Assembly: GCF_002085925.2 (NCBI RefSeq)
Contig: NZ_CP053562.1
Location: forward strand, 1,778,001 to 1,842,000
From: Thioclava electrotropha
GTDB lineage: Bacteria > Pseudomonadota > Alphaproteobacteria > Rhodobacterales > Rhodobacteraceae
Direction of reading: 5' to 3'
Length of the DNA: 64,000 nt
A model generated the notes under the pieces. It did no database searches, was not told the origin of the DNA, and saw only the letters and a program-made list of their open reading frames with translations. This document shows, piece after piece, positions 26,124-38,286 of the stretch (the stretch's first letter is position 1; each line of letters opens with the position of its first letter). Made by a program: the position numbers and the translations under genes.

Positions 26124-26408
26124 CGCGATGCCGGGGCAGAGCGCGCCTTTTCGCAACATCGGGGAGGCGCGCAACCGTGTGTCGGATGACAGTGTTTCGC
26201 CGCGCCCGCACGCCGTGGAACAGGCTTTCCACCGCGCGACACGGTGCTGGAATTCGTTCCGCTCCCGCCATGCGAGAGGGAATAAAAGACTAATTTTATC
26301 ATATGTTTGCCTGCCGCATCGACTTCGCCTTGCCGCATTACTAGGTAAGGCGCCTGTTATTCCGACCCGCCACAGGGCGGCGTCTTCGACCTATCGGAGG
26401 TATCTCGC

Positions 26409-27179
26409 ATGAAACCCATTCGCACCCTCATCGCCATCGCAGCCCTTGCCGGGATCGTGGCTCCCGCAGCCCAGGCCGCGAGCCTTGCCGACATCCAGAA
26501 AGACGGCGTCTTCCGCGTCGGCACCGAAGGCACCTATCCGCCCTTCACCTTTCACGACGAGTCCGGCAAGCTGACCGGCTTTGACGTCGCCATCGCCCGC
26601 GCCATCGGCGAGAAGCTGGGCGTGAAGGTGAAGTTCCTCGAAGGCCGCTGGGACGGTCTGATCGCTGGCCTCGACGCCGACCGCTACGACGCGGTGCTCA
26701 ACGAGGTAGGCATCACCGATGCGCGCAAGAAGAAATACGATTTCTCCCAGCCTTATATCGCATCGAAAGCGGCGCTGATCGTGCGCGAAGGCGAGACCGA
26801 CATCACCAGCTTCGACGATCTGAAAGGCAAGACCGCCGCGCAGACCCTGTCGAGCAATTTCGGCAAGATCGCTTCCGATCACGGCGCCGAACTGATCGGA
26901 ACCAATGGGTTCGATCAGTCGATCGCGCTCGTCTTGCAGAACCGCGCGGATGCGACGGTGAATGACAGCCTGTCCTTCCTCGATTTCAAGAAGCACAAGC
27001 CGGATGCCCCGGTAAAGCTGGCCGCGACCATGCCCGATGCGAACTATTCCGGCGTGATCATCGCCAAGGAACAGCCCGAGCTGCTCGCTGCGATCAACAA
27101 GGCGCTCGACGAGATGAAGGCGGACGGCACGTATCAGAAGATCTCGCAGGAATTTTTCGGCGAAGACGTCTCGAAGTAA
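26409..27179 (+). CDS. Cystine-type amino-acid ABC transporter substrate-binding protein
   Basis: A 256-residue exported protein with a signal peptide ending AQA (about residue 22) and the family 3 motif TEGTYPPFTFHDESGKLTGF. The segment ITDARKKKYDFSQPYI closely resembles FliY/TcyA cystine-binding proteins, so cystine is the best guess; other polar amino acids are possible. ATCGGAGG precedes the ATG. The 285-bp gap upstream holds a 9-bp hairpin (26326-26334 with 26344-26352, one G-T pair) in the probable leader. Confidence 0.85.
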   Translation: MKPIRTLIAIAALAGIVAPAAQAASLADIQKDGVFRVGTEGTYPPFTFHDESGKLTGFDVAIARAIGEKLGVKVKFLEGRWDGLIAGLDADRYDAVLNEVGITDARKKKYDFSQPYIASKAALIVREGETDITSFDDLKGKTAAQTLSSNFGKIASDHGAELIGTNGFDQSIALVLQNRADATVNDSLSFLDFKKHKPDAPVKLAATMPDANYSGVIIAKEQPELLAAINKALDEMKADGTYQKISQEFFGEDVSK

Positions 27180-27252
27180 GGCGCATGTAGAGCCGCGCGC
27201 GCCTCGGGGTTCGGCCCGGAGGCGCGCGTGAGGCTTGCAGAAAGGATCCGCT

Positions 27253-27933
27253 ATGGCTGACTGGTTGCCCCTGATGTGGTCGTCGCTCGTGCCGCTTTTG
27301 CAGGCGACGGTGACCTTCACGATCCCGCTGACGCTTATCACCTTCACGCTGGGCCTTGCGCTCGGGCTGCTCTGCGCGGTGATCCGGCTGTTCGGGCCGC
27401 GCCCGCTGGTGTGGATCGTGCGGTTCTATGTCTGGGTGATCCGGGGCACGCCGCTTCTGGTGCAGCTGTTCCTGATCTTCTACGGGCTGCCGAGCCTCGG
27501 AATTACGCTCGATGCTTTCGTGGCGGGGCTGATCGGCTTCACGCTGAATGTCGGCGCCTACACGTCCGAGATCCTGCGCGCGGCGCTGTCTTCGGTGTCC
27601 AAAGGCCAGTGGGAAGCGTCATATTCCATCGGCATGAACTGGCGGCAGACGATGACCCGCACCATCGTGCCGCAGGCCTCGCGCGTCGCGGTGCCGCCGC
27701 TGTCGAACAGCTTCATCTCGCTGGTGAAGGATACGTCGCTCGCCGCCGCGATCACCGTGCCGGAACTGTTTCAGGCGGCGCAGCGGATCGTCGCGACCAC
27801 CTATGAACCTCTCGTCCTCTATGTCGAGGCGGCGCTGATCTATCTCGCGCTCTGCTCAGTCCTGTCGGCTCTGCAGGGGCGGCTCGAACGGCGCCTCGGC
27901 CAATATGGCGGCTTTCTGGAGGAACGCACATGA
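27253..27933 (+). CDS. Cystine-type amino-acid ABC transporter permease
   Basis: A 226-residue HisM/TcyB-type permease. RGTPLLVQLFLIFYGLP and the EAA-like GMNWRQTMTRTIVPQA are typical of polar amino-acid permeases. The ATG at 27253 follows AAAGGATCC. It overlaps the ATPase gene by 4 bp and follows the binding-protein gene by 73 bp. One permease gene suggests a homodimeric channel. Confidence 0.87.
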   Translation: MADWLPLMWSSLVPLLQATVTFTIPLTLITFTLGLALGLLCAVIRLFGPRPLVWIVRFYVWVIRGTPLLVQLFLIFYGLPSLGITLDAFVAGLIGFTLNVGAYTSEILRAALSSVSKGQWEASYSIGMNWRQTMTRTIVPQASRVAVPPLSNSFISLVKDTSLAAAITVPELFQAAQRIVATTYEPLVLYVEAALIYLALCSVLSALQGRLERRLGQYGGFLEERT

Positions 27934-28715
27934 TCGAGCTGTCCAACATTACCAAGCGGTTCGGCGAGAACGAGGTGCTGTCGGGGATTTCGCTGTCTCT
28001 GCCTGAGGGCTCCGTGACCGCGCTGATCGGCCCCTCGGGCGGCGGCAAGAGCACGCTCTTGCGCACGATCAACCTGCTGGAGGTGCCCACGAGCGGCACG
28101 CTCGCCATCGGCGACGCGTCCGTTACGCTGAGCGAAGGCGGCAAGCTGTCGCGCGCCCAGATCCAGAGCATCCGCCAGCAGACCGGCATGGTGTTCCAGA
28201 ATTTCCAGCTCTTCCCGCATCGCACCGCGATCGAGAACGTAATGGAAAGCCTTGTGACCGTGCAGAACTGGCCTGCCGCGAAGGCACGCGAGCGGGCGAT
28301 GTCGCTGCTCGAAAAGGTCGGCATGGCGCATAAGGCCGATGCCTGGCCCGCGACGCTTTCGGGCGGTCAGCAGCAGCGGATCGCGATTGCGCGCGCACTG
28401 GCCCCGTCGCCCAAGGTGCTGCTCTGCGACGAGCCGACCTCGGCGCTCGATCCGGAACTGGCCGCCGAAGTCGTGGACGTTCTGGCGCAGCTTGCCCGCG
28501 AGGGCACAACGATGGTGATGGCGACGCACGACCTGCGGCTGGCCTCGCAGATCGCCGAGACCGTGGTGGTGCTGGAAAGCGGCGGTGTGGTCGAGACCGG
28601 CCCGGCGCGGCAGGTCTTCGATGCGCCCGAGCGCGAGCGTACCAAGCGGTTCATCGCCACGCTGAAATCGGGCGGCGAGACCGCGCCTTCTGATACCGAC
28701 CCGCGCCCCGTCTGA
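27930..28715 (+). CDS. Cystine-type amino-acid ABC transporter ATP-binding protein
   Basis: A 261-residue ABC ATPase of the GlnQ/TcyC group: Walker A GPSGGGKST near residue 33, LSGGQQQR signature, Walker B LLCDEPTSALD and switch His in ATHDLRLA. It starts inside the permease stop (ATGA). It ends 19 bp from the convergent nrdF with no clear terminator between. Confidence 0.88.
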   Translation: MIELSNITKRFGENEVLSGISLSLPEGSVTALIGPSGGGKSTLLRTINLLEVPTSGTLAIGDASVTLSEGGKLSRAQIQSIRQQTGMVFQNFQLFPHRTAIENVMESLVTVQNWPAAKARERAMSLLEKVGMAHKADAWPATLSGGQQQRIAIARALAPSPKVLLCDEPTSALDPELAAEVVDVLAQLAREGTTMVMATHDLRLASQIAETVVVLESGGVVETGPARQVFDAPERERTKRFIATLKSGGETAPSDTDPRPV

Positions 28716-28734
28716 GGCGCGGGCGGCGGTAGGC

Positions 28735-31873
<3,139 letters not shown>

Positions 31874-31892
<19 letters not shown>

Positions 31893-32296
31893 TCCTGCCT
31901 CCAGAAGGTTTCGAGACCCGCGCGCACGCGGGCGATGTCACTGTCCGTGCCTGCCAGCTCAAAGCGGTAAAGCACGGGGATATTGCATTTGCGCGCCAGC
32001 AGATCACCCGCGCAGGCGAAGAGCGCGCCGAAGTTGCGATTGCCGGTGGCGATGACGCCGCGCAGGCCCGCGCGGCGGGCGGGATCGTTGAGAAAGGCGA
32101 TGACCGGTTTCGCGACCGCGCCGCGTCCCTTGCCGTCGGCATAGCTCGGGCAGATCAGGACATAGGGGCCGGGCGGGGTCGGCATCGGCCCCTCAGCCGA
32201 GACGGGCAGGCGCAGCGCGGGCAGGCCCAGCCGCTCCACGAAGCGCTGCGTGTTTCCCGATGCCGAGGAATAATAGATCAGCTTTGCCTGTCCCAT
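31874..32296 (-). CDS. nrdI: NrdI flavodoxin
   Basis: A 140-residue flavodoxin-like protein: [13 protein letters not shown] forms the phosphate-binding loop near residues 8-20, and [11 protein letters not shown] surrounds the flavin. NrdI delivers the oxidant that assembles the dimanganese cofactor of NrdF. It lies 12 bp after nrdH and overlaps nrdE. Confidence 0.93.
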
Positions 32297-32308
32297 TGCG
32301 GCTAGGTC

Positions 32309-32530
32309 TCAGGCCAACCGGTTGATCATGTCGGGGCGAAAGCCTGCCCAGTGATCCTCGTTCGCGATCACGACCGGGGCCTGACGGTAGCCGAGATCCT
32401 GCACCATCTCCATCGCGGCGGCATCCTCGGTCAGGTCGATCACGTTGTAATCGATCCCTTTGGCATCGAGCGCGCGGGTCGTGGCGGTGCATTGCACGCA
32501 GGCCGGTTTCGAATAGACGGTGATGGTCAT
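32309..32530 (-). CDS. nrdH: NrdH glutaredoxin-like electron donor
   Basis: A 73-residue thioredoxin-fold protein with the redox motif CVQC at residues 11-14 and the C-terminal WAGFRPDMI typical of NrdH. It reduces the NrdE disulfide. The ATG at 32530, preceded by CAGGAACC, is chosen; an upstream in-frame ATG at 32590 falls in the leader. It is the first gene after a cobalamin riboswitch. Confidence 0.92.
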   Translation of the reverse strand: MTITVYSKPACVQCTATTRALDAKGIDYNVIDLTEDAAAMEMVQDLGYRQAPVVIANEDHWAGFRPDMINRLA

Positions 32531-32639
32531 GGTTCCTGTCCCTTTGTTTGCTGTCGGCAGCGCGGGACAAGGCTCGTGGGCAGGGCGCAAAGCACACTGC
32601 CACGCGCCCGGGCCCTCCGCCGCGGTCGTCGTCTATCTG

Positions 32640-32808
32640 CTCTGGCAGGTCTCCTGGCTCGCGGCTCGAGCGCCTCTGGGTCCGTCTTCCCGGCGCATCG
32701 CACCAGTGACATTCGGACCTAAGGCTCGCCGCTTACAGTTGCGGGGGCAGCGCCGGAATTTCACCGGCTTCCCTCTTCGCCTGCGGAGTGACTCGCAGGA
32801 ACCAAAGC
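32640..32808 (-). promoter_or_regulatory. Cobalamin riboswitch controlling nrdHIEF
   Basis: On the minus strand the segment has the conserved B12 elements in order: GAAGCCGGTGAAATTCCGG, then the B12-box core GCTGCCCCCGCAACTGTAAG (about 32730-32752), GTCACTGG (32703-32710), and GCCAGGAGACCTGCC (32644-32658). It lies 110 nt upstream of nrdH. Binding of coenzyme B12 is expected to shut off nrdHIEF. A downstream expression platform could be the GGCAG/CTGCC pairing between 32578 and 32602. Confidence 0.93.
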
Positions 32809-32854
32809 AACATCATATTGGGCGGTTGGGTGGATGGGTGTCAATATATAGTTT
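32808..32854 (-). promoter_or_regulatory. nrdH promoter with two NrdR boxes
   Basis: On the minus strand TTGACA (32844-32839) and CAATAT (32820-32815) are 18 bp apart, placing transcription start at the 5' end of the riboswitch. CAATATATAG at 32842-32851 matches the NrdR-box core CWATATATWG exactly and overlaps the -35. A weaker copy, CATCATATTG at 32811-32820, lies 31 bp away over the -10, the usual spacing for paired NrdR boxes. NrdR would repress when dATP is high. Confidence 0.72.
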
Positions 32855-32898
32855 TCCCTGCCGCGCGAAACTCTCGCGCGACAGGGCGGTGTCACGCC

Positions 32899-33948
32899 TC
32901 AGGCGCCGTCGCCAAGCGCCCGGATATGCGCCGGAAGGCGGGCATTCTGGCCATACATGAAGTGGTTCTCCATGCGCTCCGAGAAGCGGCTGGCCTCGGT
33001 CTCGCGGCCCACGGCCTCGGCCATTTCGCGGATATGCATCGGGCTCGCCCCGCAGCACACGCCGAGATAATTCACCCCGATCGCCTGTGCCTCACGCGCG
33101 AAGGCGCCGATCTCGTAGCGGTTGCAGGCCAGCGGATCGAGCGCGGTCGGGAAGGTTCGACCGTGCGGCGAGGGGCAGGTGCAGCCGTTGTGATCGGACA
33201 GGTTGAAAAAGGTGGGCTCCTCCTTCGTGGTCCGGTAGGGCACGGGCAGGGCGCCGACATGGCAGCTTACCGCCGCGCGCACTTTACGCAGCCAAGGCAT
33301 CATCGTCTGCGGCCCGCGGAAGCAGTTCAGCCCGACGACATCGGCGCCACCCTGTTCAAGCTGCTGGCAGGTCTCGACGATGCCGACCCCGTCCATCATC
33401 TCGTTGCCCGCCATCGGCGCGAGGGTCAGCACCACCGGCAGCCCCGACGACTTCGCGGCTTCCAGAGCACAGAGCGCCTCGCCCGCGTAGTAGAAGGTCT
33501 CGCCGATGATAATGTCCGCGCCTTCCTCGACCGCCCAGCCGATCATCTCGTCGAACATCGCGCGCACCTCGGCCTGCCGCGCCGGATCGGCCGGATCCCA
33601 GATATTCGTGTTCGAGATATTGCCCGCCATCAGGTTGCCGGTCTTCGCATTGGCGACCTCGCGCGCGATCTTCAGCGCCGCGCGGTTGAGCGGCTCCAGC
33701 AGGTCTTCCTTGCCGATCACGCGCATCTTCTCGCGGTGGCCGTTATAGGTGAAGGCCTCGACGATATCGCTGCCGGCGCGCTGGAAATCGACATGCAGAT
33801 TGCGCAGCGCCTGCGGGTATTCGAGCGCCACCTCGGGCACGAATTCCCCGGCGGTCAGATAGCCGCGCCGTTCCAGTTCGAACAGGAAGCCCTCGGCGCA
33901 GATCACCGGGCGCGCGTCGAGCAGACGGGTCAGTTTGTTGTCATTCAT
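32899..33948 (-). CDS. bmt: Betaine-homocysteine S-methyltransferase
   Basis: A 349-residue homocysteine S-methyltransferase. Zinc is held by cysteines in VGLNCFRGP and the GVCCGA pair. The N-terminal AEGFLFELERRGYL and the distribution of cysteines match the bacterial BHMT type, which takes the methyl group from glycine betaine and needs no B12. GGAT-CTCTCC precedes the ATG at 33948. It lies downstream of a small unknown gene and a cobalamin riboswitch, which fits a backup for B12-dependent MetH. A 7-bp hairpin (34005-34022) sits between the two genes. Confidence 0.83.
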   Translation of the reverse strand: MNDNKLTRLLDARPVICAEGFLFELERRGYLTAGEFVPEVALEYPQALRNLHVDFQRAGSDIVEAFTYNGHREKMRVIGKEDLLEPLNRAALKIAREVANAKTGNLMAGNISNTNIWDPADPARQAEVRAMFDEMIGWAVEEGADIIIGETFYYAGEALCALEAAKSSGLPVVLTLAPMAGNEMMDGVGIVETCQQLEQGGADVVGLNCFRGPQTMMPWLRKVRAAVSCHVGALPVPYRTTKEEPTFFNLSDHNGCTCPSPHGRTFPTALDPLACNRYEIGAFAREAQAIGVNYLGVCCGASPMHIREMAEAVGRETEASRFSERMENHFMYGQNARLPAHIRALGDGA

Positions 33949-34078
33949 GGAGAGATCCTCTCAGTTCATCCATGACCATCGTTTGGAAAAGCCGAGCCTC
34001 ACAAGAAACGGAGTGCCGTTTCCTGCTGCAATGGTCCTCGGCCGGGCCGCAGCATGCGACCGCAAGACGAAAAACGGG

Positions 34079-34384
34079 TTAGAGGCCGCGTCGGGCGCGT
34101 GCGCCGCCCCGCCGCACCGGCGGCGGCATTTCGATCGGCAAGGCGAAAGGCTGCGGGGTCAGCGACTCCAGCAGGAGCTCGCAGAACACCTCCACCGCGG
34201 GCGAGATCAGCGAGTGCGGATAGGCCTGCATATGGGCGACGATCGCCGCCTTCGCATAGGGCATGTCGCCCGGCAGCGTGCCGAGCCATTCCATATAGCC
34301 CAGCGTGCCCAGCTCACGCGCACGCAGCGGCGAGATCGGTCCTATATCGAGTTGTAGCAGTGAAAGCGTTCGTTCCAAAAGCAT
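34079..34384 (-). CDS. Unknown 101-residue protein under a cobalamin riboswitch
   Basis: The ATG at 34384 has GGAGGG seven bases upstream; a GTG at 34477 with a weaker site would add 31 residues. The product has a mixed hydrophobic N-terminal part (residues 1-70, with IGPISPLRARELGTLGYMEW) and a basic tail ending RRGGARARRGL. There is no signal peptide, CxxC or known cofactor motif. It is the first gene after the second B12 riboswitch and precedes betaine-homocysteine methyltransferase by 130 bp, so it likely works in B12-free methionine synthesis or betaine metabolism. I do not recognise the family. Confidence 0.6.
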   Translation of the reverse strand: MLLERTLSLLQLDIGPISPLRARELGTLGYMEWLGTLPGDMPYAKAAIVAHMQAYPHSLISPAVEVFCELLLESLTPQPFALPIEMPPPVRRGGARARRGL

Positions 34385-34524
34385 CGCGCCCTCCGCGCAA
34401 AAGGGCGGGAGTGGTCGCGGCACGGCGATATGCGAGATCCGATCTGGTCCATCTCTCGTCTCTCCGTCCCAGGGCACCCCGCCCGGGTTTAAGGTGACCG
34501 AGATGCGCTAGGCGCGCATCCGAG

Positions 34525-34673
34525 ATGGCAGGTCTCCTGACTCGCGGGTCGTAGCTTCACCGGACCTTCCCAACCTTTGCAGGTCAGTGGCGTTTCCGGT
34601 GGCGCTCGCCGCTTACAGTTGCGGGGGCAGTCACGGAGTTGGGCATCGCCCGCACCGTGTTCCCTTTTCAGCC
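34525..34673 (-). promoter_or_regulatory. Cobalamin riboswitch upstream of the unknown gene and bmt
   Basis: On the minus strand: GACTGCCCCCGCAACTGTAA (B12 box, about 34611-34632), then GGCGAGCGCCACCGG, the CCACTGACC element, and TCAGGAGACCTGCC at 34527-34540. The order and spacing match the cobalamin aptamer and closely parallel the copy before nrdH. It ends about 140 nt before the first downstream start. Its back faces the divergent ppsA promoter. Confidence 0.92.
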
Positions 34674-34841
34674 GACCCTTTGGGGCCGGACACCATCCCG
34701 GATTTGATCGCAGGAAAATTCGGCGCTGTCCAGAACGGATTGGGGGATGTGGGACAAGCGGGCCCGGCGTTGACGGAGATCAAGGTCGAAATGCGCCTCT
34801 GCGATAAAGTGCCCGCAGGTGCAAACAGGGGAGGCGCGCTG

Positions 34842-37229
34842 ATGGCCACGAAGAAAGAAGTCATTCCTTTCGATAGTTTACGCCGAGAGGACGTCGCGCT
34901 TGTGGGCGGCAAGAACTCATCGCTTGGCGAGATGGTGCAGGAATTGGGCGCCAAGGGCATTCAGGTTCCGCCGGGCTTCGCCACCACCTCCGACGCCTAT
35001 CGGATGTTCCTTGACGAGAACAATCTGACCGAGGCCATCGCGGGCTATCTCGCGGATTACGATGCCGACAAGATCAGCCTTCACGTCGCGGGGCAGAGCA
35101 TTCGCGACACCATTGTGGCCGGGGACTGGCCCGACTCGACCGAGGCCGCGATCCGGGAGGCTTACCGCGATCTGTCGAAGCGGGCAGGGGTGCCTGAGGT
35201 CTCCGTCGCCGTACGCTCGAGCGCGACGGCCGAAGACCTTCCCGATGCCAGCTTTGCCGGTCAGCAGGAGACCTATCTCAACGTGGCGGGCGAAGAGGAG
35301 CTTCTGACCGCGTGTCGCAAGTGCTATGCCTCGCTCTTCACCGACCGCGCGATCACCTACCGCAAGCTCCGTGGCTTCAATCACCTCGATGTGGCGCTCT
35401 CCGTGGGCGTCCAGCAGATGGTGCGCTCCGATATCGGCGGGTCGGGCGTGATGTTCTCGATCGACACCGAAACCGGCTTCGACAAGGTCGTGCTGATCAG
35501 CGCGGCCTGGGGCTTGGGCGAGAATGTCGTGCAGGGCGCGGTCACGCCGGACGAGTTTCAGGTCTACAAACCGTTCCTTGGCAAGGCCGGCATCAAACCG
35601 ATCATCGAGAAGAAGCTCGGGGCGAAAGAGATCAAGATGATCTATGCCGGGCCGGACGCCCCGAACCCGGTGCGCAACGTGCCGACATCGAAAGCCGAGC
35701 GCGGGAAGTTCGTCCTGTCGGATGACGAGGTGCTCGACCTCGCGCAGCAAGCGTCCACCATCGAAGCGCATTACGGCCAGCCGATGGATATGGAATGGGC
35801 CAAGGATGGTGTGACGGGGAAGCTGTTCATCGTACAGGCGCGCCCTGAGACGGTGCAATCTCGGGTCTCTGCGGGGTCACTGCGGCGCTATACCATCGGC
35901 ACGCACGGTCCGGTCGTCGTCAGCGGTCTGTCGGTCGGCGAACAGGTCGCGACCGGGCGTGTCTGCCTGATCGAAGACGTCAAGGATATCGACGATTTCG
36001 TGGACGGCTCGGTGCTTGTCACCTCGACAACGGACCCCGACTGGGTGCCCGTGATGAAACGGGCTTCGGCCATCATCACTGATCACGGCGGCAGAACCAG
36101 CCACGCCGCCATCGTCAGTCGCGAATTAGGCGTGCCCGCCATCGTCGGCTGTGGCGATGCGACCCATGTGCTGCATGACGAGCAGGAGGTGACCGTCTGC
36201 TGTGCCGAAGGGGACGAGGGCCGGGTCTATGATGGCTTTGCCGAGTTCACGGTCGAAGATCTGAACCTCGATGCGGTGCCGGAGACCAAGACCAAGGTCA
36301 TGCTCAATCTCGCCAACCCGGCCATCGCCGCGCGCTGGTGGCGGCTGCCGATCGACGGTGTCGGTCTCGCGCGGATGGAATTCGTGATCTCGAACACGAT
36401 CCGGGTCCATCCGATGGCGCTGATGCATTTCTCCGATATCCGGGAGGCCGAGGTGCGGGAGGAAATCGAGACGCTCACGAGGGGATACGAGGACAAGGCC
36501 GAGTATTTCGTCGATCAATTGGCGCTTGGCCTGTCCCGGATCGCCGCCGTGGCCTATCCGAACCCGATGATCCTGCGGCTGAGCGATTTCAAGACGAACG
36601 AATATGCCGACCTCCTGGGCGGGCGGCAATTCGAGCCCGTGGAATCCAACCCGATGATCGGCTGGCGCGGCGCCTCGCGCTATTACGATCCCGCCTATGT
36701 CGAGGGGTTCCGGCTCGAATGCCGGGCGATCCGGCGGCTGCGCGAAGAGGCAGGCTTCGACAATGTGCTGGTGATGGTTCCGTTCTGCCGCACGCCCGAA
36801 GAAGCCGACCGCGTGCTGGCGGTGATGGCCGAGGAAGGGCTGGTGCGCGGATCGAACGGGCTGCAGATCTACGTGATGTGCGAAGTGCCCTCGAACGTCA
36901 TCCTCGCCGAGGAATTCGCCAAGCGGTTCGACGGTTTCTCCATCGGGTCGAACGATCTGACGCAGCTGACCTTGGGCATCGACCGCGACAGCGACCGGCT
37001 CGCGCCCTTGTTCGACGAACGGCACGCCGCCGTTCAGTGGATGATCCGGAGCGTCATCGAAAGAGCGCATGGCGTGGGCGCGAAGGTCGGGCTCTGCGGT
37101 CAGGCACCGTCGAACTACCCGGAATTCGCCCGCAGGCTGGTGGAGTTCGGCATCGACTCGATCTCGGTGACCCCGGACAGTTTCCTGAAGGTCAAAGGCC
37201 ATGTTGCCGAGGCGGAAGGTCAGCGCTGA
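34842..37229 (+). CDS. ppsA: Phosphoenolpyruvate synthase
   Basis: A 795-residue pyruvate, water dikinase. The N-terminal ATP-grasp domain starts with LVGGKNSSLGEM; the phosphohistidine H421 is in TDHGGRTSHAAIVSRELG, and the C-terminal TIM-barrel carries GSNDLTQLTLGIDRD and the catalytic Cys in LCGQAPS. It converts pyruvate and ATP to PEP, AMP and phosphate for gluconeogenesis. GGGGAGG precedes the ATG at 34842; the open frame reaching upstream crosses the riboswitch and is not coding. It ends at a strong bidirectional hairpin. Confidence 0.95.
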   Translation: MATKKEVIPFDSLRREDVALVGGKNSSLGEMVQELGAKGIQVPPGFATTSDAYRMFLDENNLTEAIAGYLADYDADKISLHVAGQSIRDTIVAGDWPDSTEAAIREAYRDLSKRAGVPEVSVAVRSSATAEDLPDASFAGQQETYLNVAGEEELLTACRKCYASLFTDRAITYRKLRGFNHLDVALSVGVQQMVRSDIGGSGVMFSIDTETGFDKVVLISAAWGLGENVVQGAVTPDEFQVYKPFLGKAGIKPIIEKKLGAKEIKMIYAGPDAPNPVRNVPTSKAERGKFVLSDDEVLDLAQQASTIEAHYGQPMDMEWAKDGVTGKLFIVQARPETVQSRVSAGSLRRYTIGTHGPVVVSGLSVGEQVATGRVCLIEDVKDIDDFVDGSVLVTSTTDPDWVPVMKRASAIITDHGGRTSHAAIVSRELGVPAIVGCGDATHVLHDEQEVTVCCAEGDEGRVYDGFAEFTVEDLNLDAVPETKTKVMLNLANPAIAARWWRLPIDGVGLARMEFVISNTIRVHPMALMHFSDIREAEVREEIETLTRGYEDKAEYFVDQLALGLSRIAAVAYPNPMILRLSDFKTNEYADLLGGRQFEPVESNPMIGWRGASRYYDPAYVEGFRLECRAIRRLREEAGFDNVLVMVPFCRTPEEADRVLAVMAEEGLVRGSNGLQIYVMCEVPSNVILAEEFAKRFDGFSIGSNDLTQLTLGIDRDSDRLAPLFDERHAAVQWMIRSVIERAHGVGAKVGLCGQAPSNYPEFARRLVEFGIDSISVTPDSFLKVKGHVAEAEGQR

Positions 37230-37261
37230 CCCGACCGTGAACCCGCGGGACGCTTCCGTTA

Positions 37262-37290
37262 ACCGTCTCGGGCAGATTACCCGAGACGGT
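37262..37290. terminator. Bidirectional terminator between ppsA and bioB
   Basis: A perfect 11-bp stem, ACCGTCTCGGG (37262-37272) with CCCGAGACGGT (37280-37290), around a 7-nt loop, in the 68-bp gap between convergent genes. Confidence 0.78.
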
Positions 37291-37297
37291 CGCGCGC

Positions 37298-38284
37298 TCA
37301 AGCCACGGTTGCCGGTTCGGCACTCGTTTTCGCGGGGGCCACATGCATGCCCAGCCGCGCCAGCAGGTCCTGATCTCGCCAGGCTGCGGGGTTGTCCGTG
37401 GTAAGAAGCTGGTCGCCTACGAAAATCGAGTTCGCGCCCGCGAGGAAGCACAGCGCCTGCCACGCGTCGCTCATCCCGGTGCGGCCTGCCGAGAGCCGCA
37501 CCACCGATGCGGGCATCAGGATCCGCGCGAGCGCGACGATCCGAACCAGCGCGAAAGGGTCGACCGGCTCGGCATTCTTTTGCACCGGCACGCCGTCGAT
37601 CTCGTTCCAGAGGTTGATCGGCACGCTGTCCGGGTGCGCGGGCAGGGTGGCGAGCGTCAACAGCATGGCGATCCGATCCTCCTCGGCCTCGCCCATGCCC
37701 AGGATCCCGCCGCAACAGACCCGAATGCCGCCTTTGCGCACATTTTCGACCGTATCGAGCCGATCCTCCATGGTGCGGGTCGTCGCGATCTCCCGGTAAT
37801 ACGCCGGCGACGTGTCGATGTTGTGGTTATAGAAATCTAGCCCCGCCGCCTTCAGCTTCTCGACCTGCTGCGGCGAGAGCATCCCCAGCGTCATGCAGGT
37901 CTCCAGCCCCAGCTCCGAGACGCCGCGCACCATCTCGCAGAGCGCATCCATGTCGCGATCCTTCGGGCTGCGCCACGCCGCGCCCATGCAGAACCGTTGC
38001 GCGCCTGAAGCCTTCGCGCGTCGTGCGGCGCTCAGAACCTCTTCGGTCTTCATCAGCTTGGTGGCTTTCACGCCGGTCTCGTAATGCGCGGATTGCGAGC
38101 AGTATCCGCAATCTTCCGGGCAGCCGCCGGTCTTGATCGACAGCAGGCTCGCCGTCTCGATCGCGCTCGGGTCGAAATGGGTGCGATGAACCGTTTGCGC
38201 CCGGTGAAGAAGTTCGGGGAAGGGCAGGTCGTGGATCGCTTTCGCCTGCGCCATGCTCCAATCGTTTCTGATGTCTCCCGCCAT
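37298..38284 (-). CDS. bioB: Biotin synthase
   Basis: A 328-residue radical SAM enzyme. The cluster cysteines 55, 59 and 62 are in [18 protein letters not shown] and [12 protein letters not shown] follow, with the second-cluster ligands. It inserts sulfur into dethiobiotin to make biotin. The start at 38284 leaves 2 bp to the bioY stop, so bioYB is an operon. No bioF/A/D genes are nearby, so it may partner imported biotin precursors. Upstream BioR boxes indicate biotin-dependent repression. Confidence 0.95.
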   Translation of the reverse strand: MAGDIRNDWSMAQAKAIHDLPFPELLHRAQTVHRTHFDPSAIETASLLSIKTGGCPEDCGYCSQSAHYETGVKATKLMKTEEVLSAARRAKASGAQRFCMGAAWRSPKDRDMDALCEMVRGVSELGLETCMTLGMLSPQQVEKLKAAGLDFYNHNIDTSPAYYREIATTRTMEDRLDTVENVRKGGIRVCCGGILGMGEAEEDRIAMLLTLATLPAHPDSVPINLWNEIDGVPVQKNAEPVDPFALVRIVALARILMPASVVRLSAGRTGMSDAWQALCFLAGANSIFVGDQLLTTDNPAAWRDQDLLARLGMHVAPAKTSAEPATVA

Positions 38285-38286
38285 GA

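Noticed and set aside
34587..34841. N-terminal extension of ppsA
   Set aside because: The segment covers the divergent cobalamin riboswitch; the ribosome site and family alignment place the start at 34842.
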